NCBI RefSeq assembly: GCF_022419185.1
Contig: NZ_JAJOZK010000012.1
Location: 1 to 64,000, forward strand
Length of the DNA: 64,000 nt
From: Thermomonas flagellata
GTDB lineage: Bacteria; Pseudomonadota; Gammaproteobacteria; Xanthomonadales; Xanthomonadaceae
Reading direction: 5' to 3'
Positions 1-6,410 of the stretch are shown here, one piece after another. The notes beneath the pieces were generated by a model. It searched no databases, was not told the origin of the DNA, and saw only the letters and a list, made by a program, of their open reading frames with translations. Within the stretch, counting starts at the first letter, position 1. Every line of letters begins with the position of its first letter. The position numbers and the translations under genes are program-made.

Positions 1-1
1 G

Positions 2-100
2 AAGGTTGCCCTCGTGGCTTGCATGCGCAAGCTGCTGACCGTGCTCAATGCCATTGCAAGGCACCGCTCCAGCTGGGACTTGACTCTTCATCACGCTTGA
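2..100 (+). CDS. IS110-family transposase, C-terminal end (5' part outside window)
   Basis: Reading from base 2, 32 codons run in frame to a TGA at 98-100. They spell a tail beginning KVALVACMRKLLTVLNAIAR and ending near WDLTLHHA. The 'VALVACMRKLLTVLNA' segment is the typical C-terminal helix of IS110/IS1111-group transposases (DEDD recombinases), so this is the 3' end of an insertion sequence entering from the left. Base composition is visibly less GC-rich than the genes that follow, as expected for acquired DNA. The element must finish close to base 116, because the stop codon of the next, native gene begins at 117-119. Whether the transposase is intact cannot be judged from here. Confidence 0.85.
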   Translation, partial: KVALVACMRKLLTVLNAIARHRSSWDLTLHHA

Positions 101-116
101 CTGCCAAGACGGTTGC

Positions 117-560
117 TCAGGTGGTGGCCAGCTGCACCGCGATCGCGCGGCGGCCGGCGGGGGCGGGCAGCATCTGGGCGAGGGTGACCGCGCGCAGCGC
201 GTCGGCGACCAGCGCGTTGATCCGCTGCCAGTTCGGGCGGATCCCACAGGAGTCCTCGATCCCGCACTGGCCGGCATGGATGCTGCACTCGGTCATCGCC
301 AGCGGGCCTTCCATCGCCTCCACGATCTCGACCAGGTTGATGGCGTCCGCCGGCCGCGCCAGGCGGTAGCCGCCGTTGGCGCCGCGGAAGCTCTCCACCA
401 GGCCGGCCGCGGCCAGCGGCTTGAGCACCTTGGCCACGGTCGGCAGCTCCAGCCGCGCCTGCTCGGCCAGCTCCGGCGCGCTGAGCACCACTTCCGGCCG
501 CGCGGCGAGCGCGGTCAGCACCACGGTGGCGTAGTCGGTGAGCTTGGTGATGCGCAGCAT
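117..560 (-). CDS. Rrf2-family regulator of SUF Fe-S cluster assembly
   Basis: This 147-residue protein has the Rrf2 layout: an N-terminal winged helix (about 1-65, with the wing SFRGANGGYRL), a dimerisation helix, and a Cys cluster C92-x6-C99-x5-C105 that in IscR-like proteins holds a [2Fe-2S] cluster. The start 'MLRITKLTDYA' is typical of the 'SUF system Fe-S cluster assembly regulator' group, whose gene normally precedes sufBCDS. Here the DNA directly downstream is instead an IS110 end. The suf operon is therefore either beyond the element or elsewhere. The last few residues could have been altered by the insertion. A good sigma70-like promoter lies 37 bases upstream. Confidence 0.88.
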   Translation of the reverse strand: MLRITKLTDYATVVLTALAARPEVVLSAPELAEQARLELPTVAKVLKPLAAAGLVESFRGANGGYRLARPADAINLVEIVEAMEGPLAMTECSIHAGQCGIEDSCGIRPNWQRINALVADALRAVTLAQMLPAPAGRRAIAVQLATT

Positions 561-596
561 GGCGGCCGTCGCGGCGACGGGGGAATGTGGACCGGA

Positions 597-625
597 ATTG
601 TACGATTTCGGCCGAGCGCGGCCAA
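597..625 (-). promoter_or_regulatory. Sigma70-type promoter of the Rrf2 regulator
   Basis: On the minus strand TTGGCC (620-625) is followed by a 17-base spacer and TACAAT (597-602). Transcription would start near 590, giving a leader of about 30 bases before the ATG at 560. Rrf2 regulators commonly repress their own promoter, but no known Rrf2 operator was recognised. Confidence 0.6.
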
Positions 626-638
626 GCGCGGGCGCGGT

Positions 639-1094
639 TCAGCCGGCGCCGGACCAGGCCAGCGCGACCAGGCAGGCGCTGGCGACCGCAGTCAGGCGCC
701 CGCGCAGCGGCAGGTACCAGGCCGGCAGCGGCAGCCGCGCGGCCAGCGCATGGTCGGCCACCAAATGCAGGAGGAAGCCTGCGACCAGCAGCAGCGCGGC
801 GGGCCCCGGCGCCAGTTGCAGTGCGCCCCAGGCAACCAGGGCGGGCACCACGCTCCAGGCGTAGGCCTGCGCGCGCCGGCGCGGCGCGAGCGCATCCGCC
901 TGCATCGCCAGGGCCCAGTGCAGGGCACCGACGAACGCGAGGATCAGCGCGCCATAGTCCAGCAGTGCGCCCGCCCAGCGGGCCTGCCGCGCCGGATCGA
1001 GCCAGGCCAGCGCGGCGAGGGCCAGGAACGGGAGCAGGCCGCCGTAGCCGAGCATGGCGACGAGGCGGGGCGGAGTGCGCGGGCGGGTGGGCAT
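639..1094 (-). CDS. DUF3429 integral membrane protein
   Basis: A 151-residue hydrophobic protein with about five membrane segments (roughly 14-33, 45-65, 78-95, 97-114, 130-147). The segment GALHWALAMQ at the end of helix 2 resembles the conserved 'GAxHW' signature of DUF3429 inner-membrane proteins, whose function is unknown. I chose the ATG at 1094 because an upstream in-frame extension to 1232 would add an Arg/Gly-rich low-complexity tail and overlap the divergent gene. It diverges from the DCC-family gene at 1204, with 109 bases between the two starts. Confidence 0.75.
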   Translation of the reverse strand: MPTRPRTPPRLVAMLGYGGLLPFLALAALAWLDPARQARWAGALLDYGALILAFVGALHWALAMQADALAPRRRAQAYAWSVVPALVAWGALQLAPGPAALLLVAGFLLHLVADHALAARLPLPAWYLPLRGRLTAVASACLVALAWSGAG

Positions 1095-1203
1095 GGGGCG
1101 CTCGTGGGGACGTGGCGGGGAACCGAGATCTGGATACGGGCCGGATGCCGCCATGGTTGCGCGCCGCCCGCATCCACGCCCGCGGCGGCTGCGTATCCCG
1201 GGC

Positions 1204-1572
1204 ATGAAACCGGCCGCGCGCCCCAAACCCACGCTCTACTACGACGGCGCCTGCCCGCTGTGTGCGCGCGAGATTGCGCTGTACCGCCGCCAGCCCGGCG
1301 CGGATGGGGTGGAATGGGTGGACGTGGCCCGGTGCGATCCCGCGCGCCTCGGCCCCGGCCTCACCCGCGAGGCCGCGCTGGCGCGCCTGCACCTGCGCCT
1401 GCCCGACGGCCGCCTGCTCGACGGCGCCGCCGCCTTCGCCGCGCTGTGGCAGGTGCTGCCGCGCTGGGCCTGGCTGGGGCGGCTGTTGGGATCGGGGCGG
1501 CGCCTGCGCCTGCTGGACGTGGCGTACCGCGGATTCCTGCGCCTGCGCCGCGGCTGGCGGCGGCCAGGTTAG
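1204..1572 (+). CDS. DCC-family (DUF393) thiol-disulfide oxidoreductase-like protein
   Basis: A 122-residue protein with the family signature YYDGACPLC at residues 12-20: an Asp-Gly pair followed by a C17-x2-C20 redox-type motif in a thioredoxin-like fold. The rest is basic and leucine-rich, with an aromatic helix (WLGRLLG...) usual for DUF393. The function is not settled; family members are assumed to do thiol-disulfide chemistry. The ATG at 1204 is chosen over upstream GTG/ATG codons because the family starts only a few residues before the DGxCPLC motif. It meets the hydrolase gene at 1592 tail to tail. Confidence 0.8.
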   Translation: MKPAARPKPTLYYDGACPLCAREIALYRRQPGADGVEWVDVARCDPARLGPGLTREAALARLHLRLPDGRLLDGAAAFAALWQVLPRWAWLGRLLGSGRRLRLLDVAYRGFLRLRRGWRRPG

Positions 1573-1591
1573 CCGGCCGCCACCGCGGGCC

Positions 1592-2509
1592 TCAGCGCAG
1601 GCGCTGGTCGATCCAGCCGGCCACCGCATCGGTATAGGCCGAGGGCAGGCCGAGCTGGTCGTTGATCTCCGCGTGCGAGCGCGCCTCCGGCTGCACCTGC
1701 ATGGCGACACCGAGCGTGCGCCCGTGCGCGGCCAGCTTGTCTGCCTCTGCGCACGGCGAGGTCGGGAACGTGCGCGTGCTGGAGCACACCAGCAGCATCG
1801 GCAGGGCGTCGCGCTGCAGCTGCTGCTGCGGCGAGACCGCCGCCCAGTACGCCGGATCGCGGCCGAAGGCATCGCGGTACAGGCGCGGCAGCCAGCGCTG
1901 CTGCATCAGCGCCGGTACGTCCAGCGCGCCGCTGTCGAGCACGACCACGCCGAGCGGGCGCTGCGCCCCGGCCTGGCGCAGCCGCGCCGGATCGCTGCCG
2001 AGCAGCGCCACCAGATGGCCGCCGGCGGAGTGGCCCATCAGCAGGGTCTTGCCCGGATCCGCCCGCCACTGGCGCGCCTGCCGCTGCACCGCGGCCACCG
2101 CGGCGGCCACGTCGCGCGCCTGCAGCGACGGGTCGGCGTCCGGCAGCAGCCGGGTGTTGAGCGAGACGAACACCCCGCCGCGCGCCAGCCACCACGCGGC
2201 CTTGTGCGCGACCACGCTGGCCAGCGCCTTGTCGCCGGTGCGCCAGCCGCCGCCATGCACCATCACCAGGATCGGCGCGTCGGTGGCCGGGCGCGCCGGC
2301 AGGTAGACGTCGTAGCGCTGCTTGGGGTCGGCTCCGTAGGCGAGGTCGCGCTCGACCCGGGCGGCGGGCGGCAGGGCCATGCGGACCTGCTGCTCGCTGC
2401 GTTCGATCAGGCGTTCGCGCAGCGCTTGCGGCGCCGGTGCGGCCTGGCCGCCAGCGGCCAGCAGGGCGGCAGCAAGCAGGGCGATCGGGGCGACGTGGCG
2501 CAGGCGCAT
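1592..2509 (-). CDS. Exported alpha/beta hydrolase (esterase/lipase-like)
   Basis: A 305-residue protein with an N-terminal signal peptide (about 1-23, MRLRHVAPIALLAAALLAAG, cleavage near GQA-AP). It has an oxyanion-hole HGGGW at 85-89 and the nucleophile elbow GHSAGG at 159-164 (Ser161). His279 in 'RSHAEI' fits the catalytic His; the acid is not obvious. The HGGGW plus GHSAGG arrangement is that of the hormone-sensitive-lipase/BD-FAE branch, which hydrolyses short-chain esters. It should act in the periplasm. The physiological substrate is unknown. It is divergent from the small membrane gene at 2678. Confidence 0.82.
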   Translation of the reverse strand: MRLRHVAPIALLAAALLAAGGQAAPAPQALRERLIERSEQQVRMALPPAARVERDLAYGADPKQRYDVYLPARPATDAPILVMVHGGGWRTGDKALASVVAHKAAWWLARGGVFVSLNTRLLPDADPSLQARDVAAAVAAVQRQARQWRADPGKTLLMGHSAGGHLVALLGSDPARLRQAGAQRPLGVVVLDSGALDVPALMQQRWLPRLYRDAFGRDPAYWAAVSPQQQLQRDALPMLLVCSSTRTFPTSPCAEADKLAAHGRTLGVAMQVQPEARSHAEINDQLGLPSAYTDAVAGWIDQRLR

Positions 2510-2677
2510 GGTGGATGTGTCCCGTGCGGTGGTGCTCCTGCCAACGCGGCAGCCGCCACCGGGTTGACGCGCGCGGCGGATGACGGCTGTCAGCGCCGTC
2601 GGCTGCTATCCGTGGCTGGGCGCGCCGGTGCCGCCGCGGAGAATGCGCGGCGTCCATTGCGGATACGGGAGATCGCC

Positions 2678-2959
2678 ATGCAGACCCAGCCCACGCCACA
2701 GCGCCAGGCCCGGGCAACCGATCCGCTGTTCTCCGCGCTGGCCACGCCGCTGCAGGCCAAGGTGGGCGAACTGATGGAGCGCGCGGTGGCCGCCGCGCCG
2801 GGCGCGGAGCGTTCGCGCCTGCTGCGCTGGCTGCTGGTCGCAGCCGCGGTGTTCCTGCTGTGGCGGGTGGGCCGCGGCCTGCGCAAGCTGTTCTGGGCGC
2901 TGATCGGGATCGGCATGGCGTTGTGGTGGAGCGGCGCGGCCGGGTGGCTGCACCGCTGA
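2678..2959 (+). CDS. Small two-helix membrane protein, function unknown
   Basis: A 93-residue protein with a polar N-terminus (MQTQPTPQRQARATDPL), a short amphipathic region and two hydrophobic stretches at about 48-63 and 71-89. A basic loop (RVGRGLRK) between them suggests an inner-membrane hairpin. GGGAG sits 7 bases before the ATG and fixes the start. No family was recognised. The spacing of helices is reminiscent of small DUF883/YqjD-type envelope proteins, but no signature supports that. It ends 13 bases from the convergent cytochrome gene. Confidence 0.65.
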   Translation: MQTQPTPQRQARATDPLFSALATPLQAKVGELMERAVAAAPGAERSRLLRWLLVAAAVFLLWRVGRGLRKLFWALIGIGMALWWSGAAGWLHR

Positions 2960-2972
2960 ACGCCGCCATGCG

Positions 2973-3488
2973 TCAGGGTGCGGCCGGCGACGCCGGCGGC
3001 AGCACCAGCTGCAGGTAGGGCGGCGGTGGCATCCGGCCGGGCGGCAGGTAGGCGGGCGCGGCCTGGCCCGCCGGGCCCAGCGCACGGATGAAGCGGTAGA
3101 TGGCGCGCCGGTCGTGGGCATCCATCGCCCGCAGGTTGAAGTCCGGCATCGGCGGGCGCGTGCGCAGACGGGCCGAGTACTGCATCCAGGTCGCCTCGTC
3201 CATGCTGGCCAGCTTCAGCCGCAGATTGGCGGCATAGGTGGTGCCCCACGGGCCGACGAAGCCGAGCGGCACGCCGACCAGCCACTCCCGCCTGGGGACG
3301 TCGCCGGCGCGCTCGGGGAAGTTCGGGGTGTGGCAGTCGTTGCAGCCGGCGATCCGGACCAGGTATTCGCCGCGCGCCAGCAGCGCCTGGTCCGCGGTGA
3401 CGGCGGGGGGAGCGGAGATGGCCTGGCAGCCGGCCAGCAGCACCAGGGCGGGGAGTGCGAGCGCGGCGGACATGCGGCGCATGGGCAT
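2973..3488 (-). CDS. Lipoprotein cytochrome c (mono-haem)
   Basis: A 171-residue protein with a lipoprotein signal (LLAGC, lipidated Cys21) and one haem-binding CNDCH at C49-C52-H53. PPMPDF, about 60 residues later, offers the Met axial ligand. This is a membrane-anchored periplasmic cytochrome c that would pass electrons between a dehydrogenase and the respiratory chain. No partner oxidoreductase is next to it. The start at 3488 (MPMRRM) has GGAG 7 bases upstream. Longer in-frame extensions exist but would bury the signal peptide. The Pro-rich C-terminus (PPGRMPPPPYLQLVLPP) is of unknown purpose. Confidence 0.85.
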   Translation of the reverse strand: MPMRRMSAALALPALVLLAGCQAISAPPAVTADQALLARGEYLVRIAGCNDCHTPNFPERAGDVPRREWLVGVPLGFVGPWGTTYAANLRLKLASMDEATWMQYSARLRTRPPMPDFNLRAMDAHDRRAIYRFIRALGPAGQAAPAYLPPGRMPPPPYLQLVLPPASPAAP

Positions 3489-3582
3489 GGTGGCGCTCCG
3501 GCGTCGGTAGGTCCCGAGGCCAACGCGCGCGCGGGCGCCGGACGGCCACGGGACGCGCGCACCGGGCGGGATCGGAGCGGGC

Positions 3583-3610
3583 TGGACAAGCCCGGGTCCT
3601 CGGCGACAAT
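3583..3610 (+). promoter_or_regulatory. Putative promoter of the SET-domain gene
   Basis: TGGACA (3583-3588), a 16-base spacer and GACAAT (3605-3610) match sigma70 elements moderately well. Transcription would begin about 20 bases before the ATG at 3637. Confidence 0.45.
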
Positions 3611-3636
3611 GCGGCTCCCGTCCGCGCGCCCTGCCC

Positions 3637-4107
3637 ATGCCGAGCAAGATCGTCACCCGCAAGTCCGCCATCCACGGCAACGGCGTGTTCGCCACGCGCC
3701 CGATCGCCCCGGGCGAGCGGGTGATCGAGTACAAGGGCCGCCGCCGCACCCATGCCGAGGTGGACGCCGGCGACAGCGGCGATGTCGAGAGCGGCCACAC
3801 CTTCCTGTTCACCCTCGACGAGCAATGGGTGATCGACGCCAATTTCGAGGGCAATGCCGCGCGCTGGATCAACCACAGCTGCAATCCCAACTGCGAGGCG
3901 GTGCTGGTGGAGGACGCCGACGACCCCAGGCGCTCGCGCGTGTTCATCGAGGCGCTGCGGGCGATCGCACCCGGCGAGGAGCTGACCTACGACTATGGCA
4001 TCACCCTGGCCCAGCGCCACACCCCGCGCCTGAAGCGCATCTGGGCCTGCCGCTGCGGCGCCGCCAACTGCACCGGCACCATGCTCAAGCCCAAGCGTCG
4101 GCGCTGA
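3637..4107 (+). CDS. SET-domain protein lysine methyltransferase-like
   Basis: A 156-residue minimal SET protein. It has the N-terminal GNGVFA turn at 14-19 (cofactor-binding side), the pseudoknot motif NHSCNPNC at 79-86, and EELTYDY at 114-120 with the catalytic Tyr. A post-SET CxC-x4-C (C138, C140, C145) would, with C85 or C86, bind one zinc ion and complete the lysine channel. All signature residues for S-adenosylmethionine-dependent lysine methylation are present, so it is probably active. Bacterial SET proteins are scattered; reported targets include nucleoid proteins and, in pathogens, host histones. No secretion signal is visible. The very basic C-terminus (KPKRRR) could help it contact nucleic acid or an acidic partner. 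Confidence 0.9.
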   Translation: MPSKIVTRKSAIHGNGVFATRPIAPGERVIEYKGRRRTHAEVDAGDSGDVESGHTFLFTLDEQWVIDANFEGNAARWINHSCNPNCEAVLVEDADDPRRSRVFIEALRAIAPGEELTYDYGITLAQRHTPRLKRIWACRCGAANCTGTMLKPKRRR

Positions 4108-4119
4108 ACCGCACGGGGT

Positions 4120-4827
4120 TCAGTGCCCTTCTTCCGGCCAGCTGATCGCGAACTCGACCACCACCAGCGCCTCGTCCAGTCCCGGCCAGCGCGGATCGTC
4201 GCTGCGGAACAGGCCGTCGCCCTGCGGCAGCGCACGCGGCGGCAGGCCGGGCCGCGGCCCCAGCACCACCCGCCGGAACAGCGGGCCGCCTTCGGCATTG
4301 GCCAGGCGGCCGCCGTGCCAGTCCTGCACGGTGCCGCCATAGTCCCAGCCGAGGCCGTAGAAGCTCACGGGCGCGCCGTTGAGGGCGACCAATGCGCGCA
4401 GCGGCAGGCCAACGCGCACGCCGCCGGCGTCGTGCCAGCGCGCGCCGGGCGTGGCCACCCGCAGTTCCTGGATCGGCGCGTCCGGATTGTCCGCGTCCAG
4501 CACCAGCTCGAGCCGCCGCGCGGGATCGTCGGGATACAGCACCAGCGCGCGCCGCCGTCCGATCCCCTCGGCGCCGTCGGTGAGTTCCTCGCGCAGGTTG
4601 GCCTTGCCATAGCGCGCCTCCAGTTCGGACTGGGGGGTCAGCGGCCCGAACCGGCCCGGCAGCCGCCAGGCGGTCTCCGCATCGGGAGCGGGAGGCGTGA
4701 GGCGGGTCGCGCTGGCATCGCTGGCGGCGGCGGTGGGCGCGGCGGCAGGAGCGGCCGGCGGTGGTGCCGGCGCGCGTCCGCACGCGGCCAGCAGCAGGCA
4801 CAGCGCGGGCAGGGCGGCGCGCGGCAT
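4120..4827 (-). CDS. Hypothetical lipoprotein
   Basis: A 235-residue protein with a lipobox LLAAC (Cys16) followed by an Ala/Pro-rich linker to about residue 50. A soluble domain then begins TAWRLPGRFGPLTPQSELEA. This domain carries a repeated pattern of short beta-like segments (ALVLYPDD, RLELVLD, IQELRVATPG) and ends in EFAISWPEEGH. I recognise no enzyme motif. It sits 4 bases downstream of the next lipoprotein gene (4832), so the two are very probably co-transcribed. Its stop lies 12 bases from that of the SET gene on the other strand. Confidence 0.7.
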   Translation of the reverse strand: MPRAALPALCLLLAACGRAPAPPPAAPAAAPTAAASDASATRLTPPAPDAETAWRLPGRFGPLTPQSELEARYGKANLREELTDGAEGIGRRRALVLYPDDPARRLELVLDADNPDAPIQELRVATPGARWHDAGGVRVGLPLRALVALNGAPVSFYGLGWDYGGTVQDWHGGRLANAEGGPLFRRVVLGPRPGLPPRALPQGDGLFRSDDPRWPGLDEALVVVEFAISWPEEGH

Positions 4828-4831
4828 GGCG

Positions 4832-5404
4832 TCAGTCCATGCGCAACACGATCACGCCGGGATCAAGGTCCACCCGTTCGATCCGGCGCGCTGCGATCCG
4901 GCTGGCGAGGCTGTCGTCGAGGCGGTACACCGGCTCGTCGCGCGCGTACTCCAGCAGCCAGCCGTTGAGCAGGGCGCGCGCGCCGTCGTCGAGCAGCCCG
5001 CCCAGCGCCGGCACGTCGACCGCCACGATCCGCGGATCCTCGAGGAACAGCGCGCGCCGGGCCGGGTCGTAGCGCAGCCCGCTCTCCACCCGGAAATGGC
5101 CGGACGCGGCGCGCGGCGCGGCGCCGGGCCCGCCGAGCGCGAGGTCGAAGTCCAGCTGCAGGCGGCCGCCGCCCGGCAGCGCCAGCTGCGGGTGCAGCAC
5201 GCTCAGCGTGACCAGGCCGCCGAGCTTGCGGTAGTCGCGCGGGAACTTGCGGTCCAGCTGCGCCTGCAGCTGCGGGGCGGTGAAGCGCACGTCGCGCCCG
5301 AGCAGGGCGGAGGCGCCGAGGCTGGAGCAGGCGGCCAGCAGCAGGCCCAGCAGCAGGGCCAAAACAGGACGCGCGCAGCGGAGCAGGGGGGCGGGGACGG
5401 GCAT
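4832..5404 (-). CDS. DUF1439 (YceB-like) lipoprotein
   Basis: A 190-residue protein from the ATG at 5404. It has a clean lipoprotein signal (ALLLGLLLAAC, Cys26). The mature part 'FTAPQLQAQLDRKFPRDYRKLGGLVTL...HPQLALPGGGRLQLDFDLAL' resembles DUF1439/YceB, a lipid-binding-like periplasmic fold of unknown role. An in-frame ATG at 5467 would put 21 unsuitable residues before the signal, so it is not used. The first gene of a two-lipoprotein operon with 4120-4827. It diverges from the membrane protein at 5510. Confidence 0.75.
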   Translation of the reverse strand: MPVPAPLLRCARPVLALLLGLLLAACSSLGASALLGRDVRFTAPQLQAQLDRKFPRDYRKLGGLVTLSVLHPQLALPGGGRLQLDFDLALGGPGAAPRAASGHFRVESGLRYDPARRALFLEDPRIVAVDVPALGGLLDDGARALLNGWLLEYARDEPVYRLDDSLASRIAARRIERVDLDPGVIVLRMD

Positions 5405-5509
5405 GGCGGAGCGCGGGAAGCGGGACCGGCCGGCAGTATGGCGCAGCGCCGCACACGCCGGGTGCACGCGCGGCGCCTACCATCGCGCAGGCACCGAGGA
5501 GGACCGTGC

Positions 5510-6397
5510 ATGCCCGACCTGTGGAACCCGAGCCACCTGGACCCCGCCGCCGCCCTGGTCACCGCGCTGCTGCTGGGGCTGGTGCACGGCATCACCCCGG
5601 ACGAACACACCTGGCCGATCACCTTCAGCTATGCGATCGGCGGCTATTCCACCCGCGCCGGGCTGCGCGCGGGGCTGCTGTTCTCGGCGAGCTTCACCGT
5701 GCAGCGCGCGCTGGCCAGCCAGCTGGCGTGGTTCGGCCTCGCCGGCTGGATGGGCCTGGCCGGGCTCGACCAGTGGCTGTACATCCTGGTCGGGCTGCTG
5801 ATGGCGCTGGGCGGGCGCCTGCTCGCGCGCGGACGCGCGCTGCCGCACCTGCATCTGGGCGGACGCTGCCATGCCGACGACCCCGGCTTCCCGGCGCAGG
5901 CGGCGCATGGCCGCGCCGCGCGCTGGATGCCGGCGGTGCACGGCTTCGTCGCCGGCTGGGGCTTCGGTGGCTTCGCGCTGATCCTGTATGCCACCCTCGC
6001 GCCGGCCATGCCCTCGGCCTGGCTCGGCTGGCTGCCGGGCGCGCTGTTCGGGCTCGGCACTGCGCTGGTGCAGGTCGCGGCCGGCGGCCTGTTCGGGCGG
6101 ATGGCGGCGCGCCGCCACCTGCCGCCGGAGGCGATCCGCGCGATCGCGCTGACCACCGCCTACCGCACCCTGGTCTGGGGCGGGCTGGCCTACGTGCTGG
6201 CCGGCATCGCCGGGCTGCTGTGGCCGCGCCTGGCCGAGGCCGGCCTGCACACCGGCCTGCACGTGCACAACCTGGCGACCCTCGGGCTGCCGTTCGTGCT
6301 CGCGGTCGGGGTGGTGCTCGGGGTCGGGCTCGGCAGCTTCATGCAGCAGCTGCGCGCGTGGCGGCGCCTAGCGGCGGAGGCGGCACCCTCGCGCTGA
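5510..6397 (+). CDS. Polytopic membrane protein, NicO/RcnA-like metal transporter candidate
   Basis: A 295-residue protein with about seven membrane helices. Helix 1 contains H26-G-I-T-P-D31-E-H33, reminiscent of the histidine/aspartate metal-binding motif of Ni/Co transporters (HX4DH) and of the NicO group. A His-rich stretch (LPHLHLGGRCHADD, about 112-125) precedes a second MPAVHGF motif that mirrors the first helix, so the protein looks like two half-repeats. This suggests a divalent-metal transporter, but the substrate is not fixed by sequence. A textbook AGGAGG lies 7 bases upstream of the ATG. No metalloregulator or metalloenzyme gene is adjacent. Confidence 0.55.
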   Translation: MPDLWNPSHLDPAAALVTALLLGLVHGITPDEHTWPITFSYAIGGYSTRAGLRAGLLFSASFTVQRALASQLAWFGLAGWMGLAGLDQWLYILVGLLMALGGRLLARGRALPHLHLGGRCHADDPGFPAQAAHGRAARWMPAVHGFVAGWGFGGFALILYATLAPAMPSAWLGWLPGALFGLGTALVQVAAGGLFGRMAARRHLPPEAIRAIALTTAYRTLVWGGLAYVLAGIAGLLWPRLAEAGLHTGLHVHNLATLGLPFVLAVGVVLGVGLGSFMQQLRAWRRLAAEAAPSR

Positions 6398-6410
6398 GCA
6401 CGGCCCGCGA

